Positions 1-8,479 of a DNA stretch of 64,000 bases are shown here, piece after piece (the first letter of the stretch is position 1; each line of letters opens with the position of its first letter). A model generated the notes under the pieces. It did no database searches and was not told the DNA's origin. It worked only from the letters and a program-made list of their open reading frames with translations. Origin of the DNA: Stigmatella aurantiaca (GTDB lineage Bacteria > Myxococcota > Myxococcia > Myxococcales > Myxococcaceae); contig NZ_FOAP01000002.1 in the NCBI RefSeq assembly GCF_900109545.1, positions 186,001-250,000 on the forward strand, written 5' to 3'. A program made the position numbers and the translations under genes.

Positions 1-2
1 TC

Positions 3-1556
3 TGGAAGAGCAACGCGCGCGTGCGCGGGACGTCCCGGGTGAAGGACCTGGCCCCAGGCGAGGCGAGCAGCACCCCGGAGGCGCTGGTCTCCTTCCAGGG
101 ACAGCTCTTCTTCAGCGCGTCCGATGGCAAGCAGGCGGGCCTGTGGAAGAGCGACGGCACGGACGCGGGCACCGTGCGGGTGAAGGACGTGCAGGTGTTC
201 GTGGATCCCCGGGGCCGCAGCTCCCTGGTGGTGCGCGGTGGCGAGCTGTTCTTCTTCGGCCACCGGGCCGGCGAGCCGCTGAGCCTCTGGACGAGTGATG
301 GCACCGAAGCGGGCACCGTGCCGGTGAAGGCGTTCGGTGCGGAGTCCGATCGCCTCGAGCCCGCAGGGCTGACGGCAGTGGGCACGCGCGTGTTCTTCAC
401 CGTCTGGGAGTCCGCCAGCGCCGGCCGCGAGCTGTGGAAGACTGACGGCACGGAGGCCGGCACCGTGCGCGTCAAGGACATCGCCCCGGGCGAGGCGAGC
501 TCGGACCCCACCGCCCTGGTGGGGGTGGGCGACACGCTCTTCTTCGCCGCTCAGAATGAGCGCGACGGCCAGGAGCTGTGGAAGAGCGATGGCACGGAAG
601 CCGGCACCGTGCGCGTCAAGGACATCGCCCCGGGAGATGCCAGCGCATACCCCTCACAGCTCGTGGGCATGGGCGGCACGCTCTTCTTCTCGGCGAACGA
701 CGGCAACGGCCTGGCGCTCTGGAAGAGCGATGGTACGGAGCGCGGCACGGTGGAGGTGAAGGATCTCTTCGTGGGCTCCGGAGAGCCGGTGCTCAATGAG
801 CTGACCGTGGTGGGCTCCACGCTCTTCTTCGCGGGCTCGAACGGCCTCAATGGCATCGAGCTGTGGAAGAGCAACGGGACGAGCGCGGGCACGCTGCGCG
901 TGAAGGACATCTCCCCGGGCCCTGGAGACTCGCTGCCCCAGGGGCTGCGCGCGGTGGGCAACCGGCTCTACTTCGCGGCCTCGGATGGCGAGAGCTCGCT
1001 GGAGCCCTGGACCAGCGATGGAACGGAAGGCGGCACCCTGCGGGTGGCGGACCTGGCCCCGGGCAATGACAGCTCCGAGCCCCAGGGCTTCACCGGCGCG
1101 GGAAACTTCGTGTTCTTCACGGCCCAGGTGGCCCCCTCGGGAACGGAGCTCTGGGCCATCGGGGACAATGGCTTCCGGGACACGGTGGCGCCCAAGCTGA
1201 CGTGCCCCACGGAGACCACGCGGGAGATCTCCGAAGGCACCTCCACGCTGGTGAATTACAGCGAGGCCCAGGCCGAGGACGAGTTCTCGGAGGTGAAGCT
1301 CACCTACACCAAGGCCCCAGGGTCCTCCTTTGACGTGGGCTCGACGCCGGTGAAGGTGACCGCGGAGGATGCCGCGGGGAACGTGGCCTCCTGCACGTTC
1401 TTCGTCACGGTGAAGGTGGCGGCCACCGAGCCTCCGCCCGAGCCCGAGCCCGAGAAGCCGGAGAAGTCGGGCTGCACCGCCTCGCCGGGAAGCTTCCTGG
1501 GGTGGATGGCGCTGGCCCTGCTGCCGCTGCTGCGGCGGCGCCAATCGAATCTGTGA
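3..1556 (+). CDS. ELWxxDGT-repeat surface protein with HYR domain and MYXO-CTERM tail (5' partial)
   Basis: The reading frame is already open at the window edge, so the N-terminus is missing; 517 residues are visible. About eight copies of a ~47-residue repeat are seen, each centred on LWKSDGTEAGTVRVKDI-like text, typical of ELWxxDGT beta-propeller-like repeats. Near the C-terminus a HYR-like domain follows (TCPTETTREIS through VASCTFFVTV). The protein ends in a Pro/Glu spacer, a Gly-Cys pair, a hydrophobic segment and RRR, matching the MYXO-CTERM sorting signal that anchors proteins in the myxobacterial outer envelope. I infer a cell-surface adhesive or scaffold role; no catalytic motif is visible. 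Confidence 0.85.
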   Translation, partial: WKSNARVRGTSRVKDLAPGEASSTPEALVSFQGQLFFSASDGKQAGLWKSDGTDAGTVRVKDVQVFVDPRGRSSLVVRGGELFFFGHRAGEPLSLWTSDGTEAGTVPVKAFGAESDRLEPAGLTAVGTRVFFTVWESASAGRELWKTDGTEAGTVRVKDIAPGEASSDPTALVGVGDTLFFAAQNERDGQELWKSDGTEAGTVRVKDIAPGDASAYPSQLVGMGGTLFFSANDGNGLALWKSDGTERGTVEVKDLFVGSGEPVLNELTVVGSTLFFAGSNGLNGIELWKSNGTSAGTLRVKDISPGPGDSLPQGLRAVGNRLYFAASDGESSLEPWTSDGTEGGTLRVADLAPGNDSSEPQGFTGAGNFVFFTAQVAPSGTELWAIGDNGFRDTVAPKLTCPTETTREISEGTSTLVNYSEAQAEDEFSEVKLTYTKAPGSSFDVGSTPVKVTAEDAAGNVASCTFFVTVKVAATEPPPEPEPEKPEKSGCTASPGSFLGWMALALLPLLRRRQSNL

Positions 1557-1681
1557 TTGGCCGCGACGGAAATTCGAGGTGCGCTCTCCAAGGACGGACG
1601 CCAAGTCCTTGGAGTTCCTGAGGCTTCCGGCCAGCATGCCCCTTGCTTTCTGGCGGGGGCACCCGCTGTCACGAGGAAGAC

Positions 1682-2986
1682 ATGGCCTCATCCCGGAAAT
1701 GGCTCGCTCCGCTGTTCACCGCCGCCCTGGCGCTCACACACTGCTCTGACTCCGGCACACCGGAAGGTCCCTTGCAGGAAGCGCCCACGGGGGCTGCCCC
1801 GGGAGATTTCATCTCCTCGGACAAGGAGCGGGTGGTGTCTCCCGAGGTGCAGGCCGGGGACCTCGCGGCGCTCGTCACCGGAAACACCGACTTCGGGGCC
1901 TCCGTGTACCGGAAGATCGCGAAGCCGGGACAGAACCTCTTCTTCTCCCCGTTCAGCATCTCCCAGGTGCTGTCGATGGTGTACGTGGGCGCCCGCAGCC
2001 AGACCGAGACGGAGATGGCCCAGGCGCTCCACTTCTCGCTGCCCCAGGCCCGGCTGCATCCCGCCACCAATGCGCTCAACCTGAAGCTCGACGCGCAGGC
2101 GGAAGCGACGGTGGGCGGGGAGGGCACGCCGACCCAGTTCCGCCGGGTGAACGCCACCTGGAGCCAGCAGGGGATGACGTTCGAGCCCACGTTCCTCGAT
2201 GTGCTCGCCCTCCACTATGGCAATGGCGTGCACGTGGTGGACTTCTCCACCCAGGCCTCCGCCATTCGCGACGACATCAACGGGTGGGTCGCGGAGCAGA
2301 CGGGGGACCGCATCCAGGATCTCCTCCCGGAAGACGCGGTGACCCGGAGCACGCGGCTGCTGCTCGTCAACGCGCTCTACTTCAAGGGCGCCTGGCAGCA
2401 GCCGTTCAGCCCGAACTCGACCAGCAGCGCCCCGTTCCACCTGCTGGACGGAAGCACGCAACCGGTCCAGATGATGCGCTCCCGCATGAACGTCGATTAC
2501 CTGCGAGGGGAGGGCTTCGAGGCGGTGGGCCTGCCGTTCATGAAGGGCACCTACCGCATGCTGTTCATCGTCCCCAGTGCGGGGCGGTTCGCGGAGGTGG
2601 AGTCCCGGCTCTCGGCGGACTTCCTGGCGAATGTCCGGGGGAGCCTGGTGCGCAAGGACGTGAGCTTCGGCCTGCCACGCTTCCAGGTCGAGCAGTCGTT
2701 CTCCCTGGCCGAGACGCTGAAGGAGCTGGGAATGGCCCAGGCGTTCACAGAGTGGGCCGATTTCTCGGGCCTGACGCAGCAGGAGCAATTGGCCATTGCT
2801 CGCGTCGAGCACAAGGCCTTCGTGTCCGTGGACGAGAAGGGCGCCGAGGCCGCGGCGGCCACGGCCGTCATCGTGGCGCCTCCCTCTGTTCCCGAGCCGC
2901 TCACCGTGAACCGCCCCTTCCTCTTCCTCATCGAGGATGAGGAGACGAAGACCGTGCTCTTCCTGGGCCGCTTCGTGAAGCCCTAG
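1682..2986 (+). CDS. serpin family lipoprotein (serine protease inhibitor)
   Basis: A 434-residue protein with full-length serpin fold signatures: NLFFSPFSIS near the N-terminus, LVNALYFKGAW in the middle and NRPFLFLIEDEETKTVLFLGR at the end. The reactive-centre hinge GAEAAAATAV has the small residues expected of an inhibitory serpin. By the usual spacing P1-P1' falls at Pro-Ser in VAPPSVPEP, so the target protease is unclear. I start at 1682 because MASSRKWLAPLFTAALALTHC is a lipoprotein-like signal preceded by GAGGAAG; the residue before the Cys is His, which is unusual for a lipobox. Probably acts in the periplasm or outer envelope. Confidence 0.88.
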   Translation: MASSRKWLAPLFTAALALTHCSDSGTPEGPLQEAPTGAAPGDFISSDKERVVSPEVQAGDLAALVTGNTDFGASVYRKIAKPGQNLFFSPFSISQVLSMVYVGARSQTETEMAQALHFSLPQARLHPATNALNLKLDAQAEATVGGEGTPTQFRRVNATWSQQGMTFEPTFLDVLALHYGNGVHVVDFSTQASAIRDDINGWVAEQTGDRIQDLLPEDAVTRSTRLLLVNALYFKGAWQQPFSPNSTSSAPFHLLDGSTQPVQMMRSRMNVDYLRGEGFEAVGLPFMKGTYRMLFIVPSAGRFAEVESRLSADFLANVRGSLVRKDVSFGLPRFQVEQSFSLAETLKELGMAQAFTEWADFSGLTQQEQLAIARVEHKAFVSVDEKGAEAAAATAVIVAPPSVPEPLTVNRPFLFLIEDEETKTVLFLGRFVKP

Positions 2987-2993
2987 GCAGACC

Positions 2994-3602
2994 GTGAGCC
3001 AGGCGGGCACCGTCCTCTACCTGGTCCTGCTGGCCCTCCTGCTGGGGGGCATGCTGTCCATCGTCCTCTTCACGCTGCGGACGGGCATCTCTCCCATGCC
3101 CACCTCGGGCCGGGTGCGCCGGGAGCTGCTGGCGCTCCTTCCCGAGGGCCTGGAGGGGACGGTGCTGGAGCTTGGCTCAGGGTGGGGAACGCTGGCCTTC
3201 GCGCTGGCGGATGCGTGCCCCCAGGCCCAGGTGGTGGGCTTCGAGCTTTCGCCCCTGCCCTATGCCTTCGGCCGGTTGCGCCAGTGGCTGGCCCCCCGCC
3301 GCAACCTCCGGCTCGTGCGCCGGGACTTCTTTCACGCGTCCTTCGCGGAGGCCTCGCTCGTGGTCTGCTACCTCTTTCCCGAGGCCATGCGGCGCCTGGC
3401 GCCCAAGCTGACCCAGGAGCTGCCCCGGGGCGCCTTCATCCTCAGCCACACGTTCGCGTTGAGAGGCTGGACGCCCCGCCGCACCGCCGTGACCGCGGAT
3501 CTCTACCGCACGCCGGTCTACCTCTACGCGGCGCCCGGCACGTCACCCCAGGGGGCTTCGCCAGGCCTGCCTCAACATGTTGAGGAGCAGGTCCCCGAAT
3601 GA
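2994..3602 (+). CDS. membrane-anchored class I SAM-dependent methyltransferase
   Basis: A 202-residue protein starting at GTG seven bases after the serpin stop. Residues ~5-28 form one hydrophobic transmembrane segment. The rest is a short class I methyltransferase core: motif I is LELGSGWGTLA (about residue 60), the acidic residue after beta-2 lies in VVGFELSP, and LVVCYLFPEAM is the motif IV region. The substrate cannot be told. The 3' end overlaps the convergent ATP-grasp gene by 60 bp. Co-transcription with the serpin is possible from the spacing. Confidence 0.75.
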   Translation: MSQAGTVLYLVLLALLLGGMLSIVLFTLRTGISPMPTSGRVRRELLALLPEGLEGTVLELGSGWGTLAFALADACPQAQVVGFELSPLPYAFGRLRQWLAPRRNLRLVRRDFFHASFAEASLVVCYLFPEAMRRLAPKLTQELPRGAFILSHTFALRGWTPRRTAVTADLYRTPVYLYAAPGTSPQGASPGLPQHVEEQVPE

Positions 3603-4694
3603 CCAGCCGAGGGCGCGGGCCGCGAGACACGTGAGGCTGTCCTGCTGTTCGCGCCCGGGCCGTCCCGCCCCGGTCATGTTCGGCTTCATGTTCAGATCGA
3701 AGAGCTGAAACTGCCCCTGCGCATCCCCCCGGCAATCGATGCGGATCGGCGCCCGCGCGCCCACCAACGCCGCCGCGCGGATGCAATCCTGGATCATCGC
3801 CTGCACCGGCGGCTCCGCTTGCCGGGAGGCCTCCAGCGCCTCGCTGTTGTTCACCACCGCGACGATGCCGTTGTAAGGGGCCACGCCGCCGTGGTGGTTG
3901 AAGCGGCGGACGGGCGGCAAGGCCCAGTGCCGTGGCTGGTGAACCGCCTCCCCCTGAAGGAGGTAATGGCCCGGGGGCATGACCGTCAGGGTGAGCTCCT
4001 CTCCCGCGAGGAACTGCTCGACGATCGCGGTGTCCCCGTACAGGGGAACCTCGGGGGCACCGTCCACCCGGGCCGCGAACAGCCCGTGGGCCGCCTGGAG
4101 CAGGCCGGGGAAGTCCTCGACCCGCACGACGCCCTGGCTGCCACGTCCCCGGACGGGCTTGAGGATGAGCGGAAAGCGCAGCCCGCGGGCGGTCAGGTCT
4201 TGCTCGCCCAGCCGGTCCAAGGCCAGTGCCCCGGCCCGGGGCGTGGCGCTCACCAACAGCGAAGCGGCCACGCGGCATCCGGCCCGGCGCAGGGTCTCAT
4301 TGGTGGCCCACTTGTCGTCGAAGGTCTCCGTGAGGCGGGGAAGTTGGCCGACGATCCACGTGTCGCGCATGGCGCGCTCCACGGGGTGGCCCTGAAAGAG
4401 CACCGTGTTGGCCCAGAGCAGCCGCGCGCCCTGGGCGCGGGCGGCGGCGATCCCCTCTTCATCCTCGGCGAAGACCCAGTCCAGGTGCGTGTTCACGTCG
4501 GGCTGGGCCCGGGGTGTGAGCACGGGCACGCCCTGCTGGCGCAGCACGTAGGCGATGTCGGCCCCGCTGTCGGCGTAGCCGCCCGGCTTCATGGGCTTGC
4601 GGAGCCCGTCCCTCAGCGGGGGAGGGAGCACTTGGTAGAGAACGGCGACGGGCTGCCCGTCCGCCAAGGCGGCCAGATGTTCAAAGGTGCTCAT
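3543..4694 (-). CDS. ATP-grasp ligase (glutathione synthetase / D-Ala ligase-like)
   Basis: A 383-residue protein of the ATP-grasp fold. LRFPLILKPVRGRGSQGVVRV is the lysine and glycine-rich ATP loop, VEQFLAGEELTL is the central strand, and IRIDCRG...FQLFDLNMKPNMTG holds the acidic and Asn residues that bind the metal ions. It should join a carboxylate to an amine or thiol using ATP, but the substrate is unknown. I start at Met 4694 (MSTFEHLAAL); an in-frame ATG at 4718 is possible and neither has a strong Shine-Dalgarno. It is divergent from the histidine kinase at 4758 and overlaps the methyltransferase tail by 60 bp. Confidence 0.75.
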   Translation of the reverse strand: MSTFEHLAALADGQPVAVLYQVLPPPLRDGLRKPMKPGGYADSGADIAYVLRQQGVPVLTPRAQPDVNTHLDWVFAEDEEGIAAARAQGARLLWANTVLFQGHPVERAMRDTWIVGQLPRLTETFDDKWATNETLRRAGCRVAASLLVSATPRAGALALDRLGEQDLTARGLRFPLILKPVRGRGSQGVVRVEDFPGLLQAAHGLFAARVDGAPEVPLYGDTAIVEQFLAGEELTLTVMPPGHYLLQGEAVHQPRHWALPPVRRFNHHGGVAPYNGIVAVVNNSEALEASRQAEPPVQAMIQDCIRAAALVGARAPIRIDCRGDAQGQFQLFDLNMKPNMTGAGRPGREQQDSLTCLAARALGWSFGDLLLNMLRQAWRSPLG

Positions 4695-4757
4695 GTCCAA
4701 GATTGAGCGTCGTATCACCAGGGTTGAGGAAGAGACGATACCGGCCCTGACTCAACC

Positions 4758-7307
4758 ATGTCCCACATCGACTTCGAGACGCTGTTCAAACACTCCCCCA
4801 ATCCGTACATGGTGCTGGATCGCGAGTTCCGGTACGTCTCGGCCAACGAGGCCTATTTGCGGCTCACCGCGAGCCGCTTCGAGGAGCTGCGGGGCCGCAA
4901 CGTCTTCGAGGCTTTCCCGCACGATCCCGACAACCGCGACAACCAGCACGTTCGCCAGCTCCGGGATTCCTTTGTCCGTGTCCTGACCCAGCGGGCCCCG
5001 GACGTCCTGGCGCTGATCCTCTACCGGGTGCCCAAGGAGGTGGACGGCAGGACGGTCGTCGAGGATCGCTACTGGAGCGCGACCCACACCCCGTTGTTCG
5101 ACGCTGCGGGAGAGGTCGCCTACATCCTCCAGCACACCATGGACGTCACGGAGCTCCAGCAGCTCAAGCAGGCCGTCAGGGCCTCACAGGAGCCTCGCTC
5201 GACGCAGATGGAGGCCAACGTCCTGCTCCGGGCGCAGGCCGTCCAAGAAGCCAACCGGATGCTGGACGCGGATCGCCGCCACCTGCTCCGGCTGTTCGAG
5301 CAATCCCCGGGCTTCATGGCGTTCCTGCGGGGACAGCATCACGTGTTCGAGATGGCCAACGCCGCATACCTGCAGGTGGTCGGCCACCGGGACATCACCG
5401 GAAAGACCGTCCGGGACGCGCTTCCCGAGCTCGTGGGGCAGGGCTACTACGAGTTGCTCGACCGGGTGTTCTCCTCGGGAGAGCCCTTCGTTGGCCGGGC
5501 CATGGAGCTGCACGTGCAGCGGCACCCGGGGGCCCCCTTGGAGCAGGCGTGGGTCGATTTCGTGTACCAGCCCATCCGCGACGCCGATGGGACGGTCTCG
5601 GGGATCTTCGTCCAGGGCCACGACATCACCGAGCAGAAGCGCGCTCAGGATGAGCTGCGCAGGTACCGGGAGCACCTGGAAGAGCTGGTTCAGGAGCGCA
5701 CCCACGAGCTGGCACAGAGCGAGGCGGAACGGCAGAAGACCGAGGCCGCGCTGCACCAGGCCCAGAAGATGGAGGCGGTCGGCAAGCTCACCGGCGGGGT
5801 GGCCCACGACTTCAACAACCTGCTCCAGGTCATCAGCGGCAACCTCCAGCTCCTGTACCGGGATGTGACGGGCAACGAGCGGGCCCAGCGGCGCGTGCAG
5901 ACCGCCATTGGCGCGGTGGATCGAGGCGCCCGGCTGGCCTCCCAGCTGCTCGCCTTCGCGCGGCGGCAGCCTCTCGAACCCAAGGTGCTCCACCTGGGCC
6001 GGTTGGTGCGCAGCATGGACGAGCTGCTGCGGCGCGCGCTCGGTGAGAGCATCGAGCTGGAGACGGTCATCGGCGGGGGGCTGTGGAACACCCTGGTGGA
6101 TCCCAACCAGCTCGAGAACGTCCTCTTGAACCTGGCCATCAACGCCCGGGATGCCATGGAAGGGGAGGGCAAGCTCACCATCGAGGCGGGCAACGCCATG
6201 CTGGATGACCACTACGCCCTGCTGCATCCGGATGTGACGCCGGGCCAGTACGTGGTCCTGGCCGTCTCGGACACGGGCTGCGGCATGTCCCCCGAGATCC
6301 TGGAGCGGGCCTTCGAGCCGTTCTTCACCACCAAGACGGAAGGGCGCGGCACGGGCCTCGGGCTGAGCATGGTGTATGGCTTCGTCAAGCAGACCGGGGG
6401 CCACATCAAGATCTACAGCGAGGTCGGCCACGGGACGACGATCCGCATCTACCTGCCGCGCACGCTCCAGGCCGAGGTGAGCCTGCCGGAGATCGTCACC
6501 GGCCCCATCGAGGGCGGCTCCGAGACAATCCTGGTGGTCGAGGACGACGCGGAGGTGCGCACCACCGTGGTGGAGCTGCTGACGGAGCTGGGCTACCGCG
6601 TGCTCAAGGCCAACGATGGCCAGATGGCGCTGGCGGTCCTCCAGAGCGGGATGCCCATCGATCTGGTGTTCACGGACGTGGTCATGCCCGGCCCGGTGCG
6701 CAGCCCCGAGCTGGCCCGGCAGGCCAAGGCGCTCTTCCCGAACATCCAGGTGCTGTTCACCTCGGGCTACACGGAGAACGCCATCGTCCACGGCGGACGG
6801 CTGGACCCGGGCGTCAGCCTGCTGAGCAAGCCCTACCGGAAGGAGGATCTCGCCCGGAAGCTGCGCCAGATGTTCCGGCAGCCCCCGCTGGTGGCGCCCA
6901 CCCCAGCCACCTCCCCCCAGGCGAAGGCGTCCCATCGCGTGCTGCTCGTGGAGGATGACGAGGCCATCCGGTCCTCCGCGCTGGAGCTGCTGGATGGGTT
7001 GGGGCACCGCGTGCTGGCCGTCGAGAGCGCGGAGCAAGCCCGCGAGATGCTCGCCACGGACCACTTCGACATCCTGTTCACGGATGTGAGCCTGCCAGGC
7101 CAGTCCGGCGTGGATCTGGCCCGGGAGGCGGTTCACCGCGCCCCGGGCCTGAAGGTCATCATCGCCTCGGGGTACGGCATGTCCCTGACGCCCGAGCAGG
7201 AGACCGGGATGGGCCGCGCCGTGCTGCTGCCCAAGCCGTATGACCTGGCCGGGATTGGCCGGGCGCTGGCCCAGCTCGACGGCGCGGACGCCATGGCCGC
7301 GGGCTAA
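4758..7307 (+). CDS. PAS-PAS hybrid sensor histidine kinase with two C-terminal receivers
   Basis: An 849-residue soluble hybrid kinase with no membrane segment. Order: PAS ~5-130 (SPNPYMVLDREFRYVSANEAYLR), PAS ~175-300, coiled linker, HisKA with phospho-accepting His in GVAHDFNNLLQ (~355), HATPase_c ~470-580 (N box NLAINARDAM, G boxes DTGCGMS and GRGTGLGLS), receiver 1 ~590-710 (VVEDD, phospho-site D in VFTDVVMPG), and receiver 2 ~730-845 (VEDDEA, FTDVSLPG, LLPKPYD). Autophosphorylation with internal phosphorelay is expected; the signal is unknown. Its stop overlaps the stop of convergent mltG by four bases. Confidence 0.9.
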   Translation: MSHIDFETLFKHSPNPYMVLDREFRYVSANEAYLRLTASRFEELRGRNVFEAFPHDPDNRDNQHVRQLRDSFVRVLTQRAPDVLALILYRVPKEVDGRTVVEDRYWSATHTPLFDAAGEVAYILQHTMDVTELQQLKQAVRASQEPRSTQMEANVLLRAQAVQEANRMLDADRRHLLRLFEQSPGFMAFLRGQHHVFEMANAAYLQVVGHRDITGKTVRDALPELVGQGYYELLDRVFSSGEPFVGRAMELHVQRHPGAPLEQAWVDFVYQPIRDADGTVSGIFVQGHDITEQKRAQDELRRYREHLEELVQERTHELAQSEAERQKTEAALHQAQKMEAVGKLTGGVAHDFNNLLQVISGNLQLLYRDVTGNERAQRRVQTAIGAVDRGARLASQLLAFARRQPLEPKVLHLGRLVRSMDELLRRALGESIELETVIGGGLWNTLVDPNQLENVLLNLAINARDAMEGEGKLTIEAGNAMLDDHYALLHPDVTPGQYVVLAVSDTGCGMSPEILERAFEPFFTTKTEGRGTGLGLSMVYGFVKQTGGHIKIYSEVGHGTTIRIYLPRTLQAEVSLPEIVTGPIEGGSETILVVEDDAEVRTTVVELLTELGYRVLKANDGQMALAVLQSGMPIDLVFTDVVMPGPVRSPELARQAKALFPNIQVLFTSGYTENAIVHGGRLDPGVSLLSKPYRKEDLARKLRQMFRQPPLVAPTPATSPQAKASHRVLLVEDDEAIRSSALELLDGLGHRVLAVESAEQAREMLATDHFDILFTDVSLPGQSGVDLAREAVHRAPGLKVIIASGYGMSLTPEQETGMGRAVLLPKPYDLAGIGRALAQLDGADAMAAG

Positions 7308-8320
7308 TAGACGTTGTACTTGGCCCGCAGCTGCTCGTGCTCCTGGGCGTTGCGCGAGGGGCGGAGCTTCCGCTGCGCGTCGTGCAGGTAGTACCAGTAG
7401 TCGCTGGCCTGGGGGCGGAGCGCCGCGAGGAGCGAGTCCACGGTGGGCGCGCCAATGGGGCCCGGGGGCAGCCCGGGGCGGGTGCGGGTGTTCCAGGCGT
7501 CCGTGTTGTCGCGCAGCTTCTTCAGGAACTCCTTGCGATCATTCCACTCCACGAGCTCGTAGCGGCTCGTGGCATCGACGCCCAGGGGAAAGCCCTTGTC
7601 GATGCGCTTCCAGAGAATCCCGGCCACCAGGGGCCGCTGCTCCGGCAGGGGCTCCTCGCGCTCCAGCATGGAGGCCATCACGACGATGTCGTGCAGGCTG
7701 CGCTTGCCCGCTTCGATCTCGGTCTTGTGCACGTCATAGAAGCGCACCCCGAAGGTGTTGAGCTGCCGCTGGATGAAGTCGTGCACGTTGAACCCCTCGG
7801 GCACCACCCCGTAGGTCTCCGGGTAGAGGTAGCCCTCCAGGGTGCGCGTGGGCAGCGGGAACGAGGCCTGGAAGCGCGCGGGGCGGCTCGCCGCGGCGAT
7901 GTACTCGCCCGCCTTGATGAGCCCCTTGGCGGTGAGCGCCTCGTCGGTGTCCCGCAGCCGCCACCCTTCGATCATGACGAACGGGATGTCCTCGGGGAGC
8001 GGGGGGCTCTCCAGCACGTTGGCGATCTCCACGATGGGCATGGAGGCGCGCAGCTTGAAGCGGCCGGCCTTCAGCGCCAGGCCCCCGCGCCGCCAGAGGT
8101 GGTAGCGCCACAGCCGCGGATCATCGATGAAGCCCTGCGCCTGGAGCTCCGGACCGAGCGCCCGGGCCGTCGTCCCTTTCTTCACCACAAAGACGACCTC
8201 GGGCGCGCCGCTGGCGAGCTTCGGCGTCTTCGTCCCACGCTCCGCCCACAGGTACGCACCCGCGACGGCGGCAACCCCCAGGACGGCGAGCCCAAGAACC
8301 ACGATGAGGAGCTTCTTCAT
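7304..8320 (-). CDS. mltG: endolytic murein transglycosylase MltG (YceG-like)
   Basis: A 338-residue inner-membrane lytic transglycosylase that cuts nascent glycan strands and ends their elongation. It begins MKKLLIVVLGLAVLGVAAVAG, a single N-terminal anchor, which fixes the start at 8320; upstream in-frame codons lack sense. A LysM-like region follows (VVFVVKKGTTARALGPEL). The YceG core has the catalytic Glu in VMASMLEREE, then GILWKRIDKGFPLGVDATSRY and PGLPPGPIGAPTVDSLLAAL. Length and motifs fit the family well. In many genomes it sits near fatty-acid or thymidylate genes, but here it stands alone. Confidence 0.93.
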   Translation of the reverse strand: MKKLLIVVLGLAVLGVAAVAGAYLWAERGTKTPKLASGAPEVVFVVKKGTTARALGPELQAQGFIDDPRLWRYHLWRRGGLALKAGRFKLRASMPIVEIANVLESPPLPEDIPFVMIEGWRLRDTDEALTAKGLIKAGEYIAAASRPARFQASFPLPTRTLEGYLYPETYGVVPEGFNVHDFIQRQLNTFGVRFYDVHKTEIEAGKRSLHDIVVMASMLEREEPLPEQRPLVAGILWKRIDKGFPLGVDATSRYELVEWNDRKEFLKKLRDNTDAWNTRTRPGLPPGPIGAPTVDSLLAALRPQASDYWYYLHDAQRKLRPSRNAQEHEQLRAKYNVY

Positions 8321-8444
8321 GCGCCGGAAGCTACCAAAGCTCCGCCAGGGCGGGCGCACCGTCGTGCCTCCCCGTGTCCCCCCCAGGAAGGCGCCGGCCA
8401 TCCACCTCTTGACTCCCGGTACGGCCTCCAGGCATCATGATTTC

Positions 8445-8463
8445 GATTTTGATTATCGATATC
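8445..8463 (+). promoter_or_regulatory. Fur-box-like operator upstream of the heme-oxygenase-like gene
   Basis: The 19-mer GATTTTGATTATCGATATC agrees at 14 of 19 positions with the E. coli Fur box (GATAATGATAATCATTATC), in an AT-rich patch inside GC-rich DNA. It overlaps a perfect 12-bp palindrome, ATCGATATCGAT, at 8455-8466. It lies 16 bp before the start codon and 31 bp after a TTGACT hexamer at 8409. Iron control would make sense for a gene related to heme degradation. Fur binding itself is inferred. Confidence 0.45.
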
Positions 8464-8479
8464 GATTCCTGGAGGTCTC

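Noticed and set aside
6520-7300. Second receiver domain as evidence of a fused, broken gene pair
   Set aside because: Both receivers keep their acidic pocket and phospho-site, and tandem receivers are common in myxobacterial hybrid kinases.
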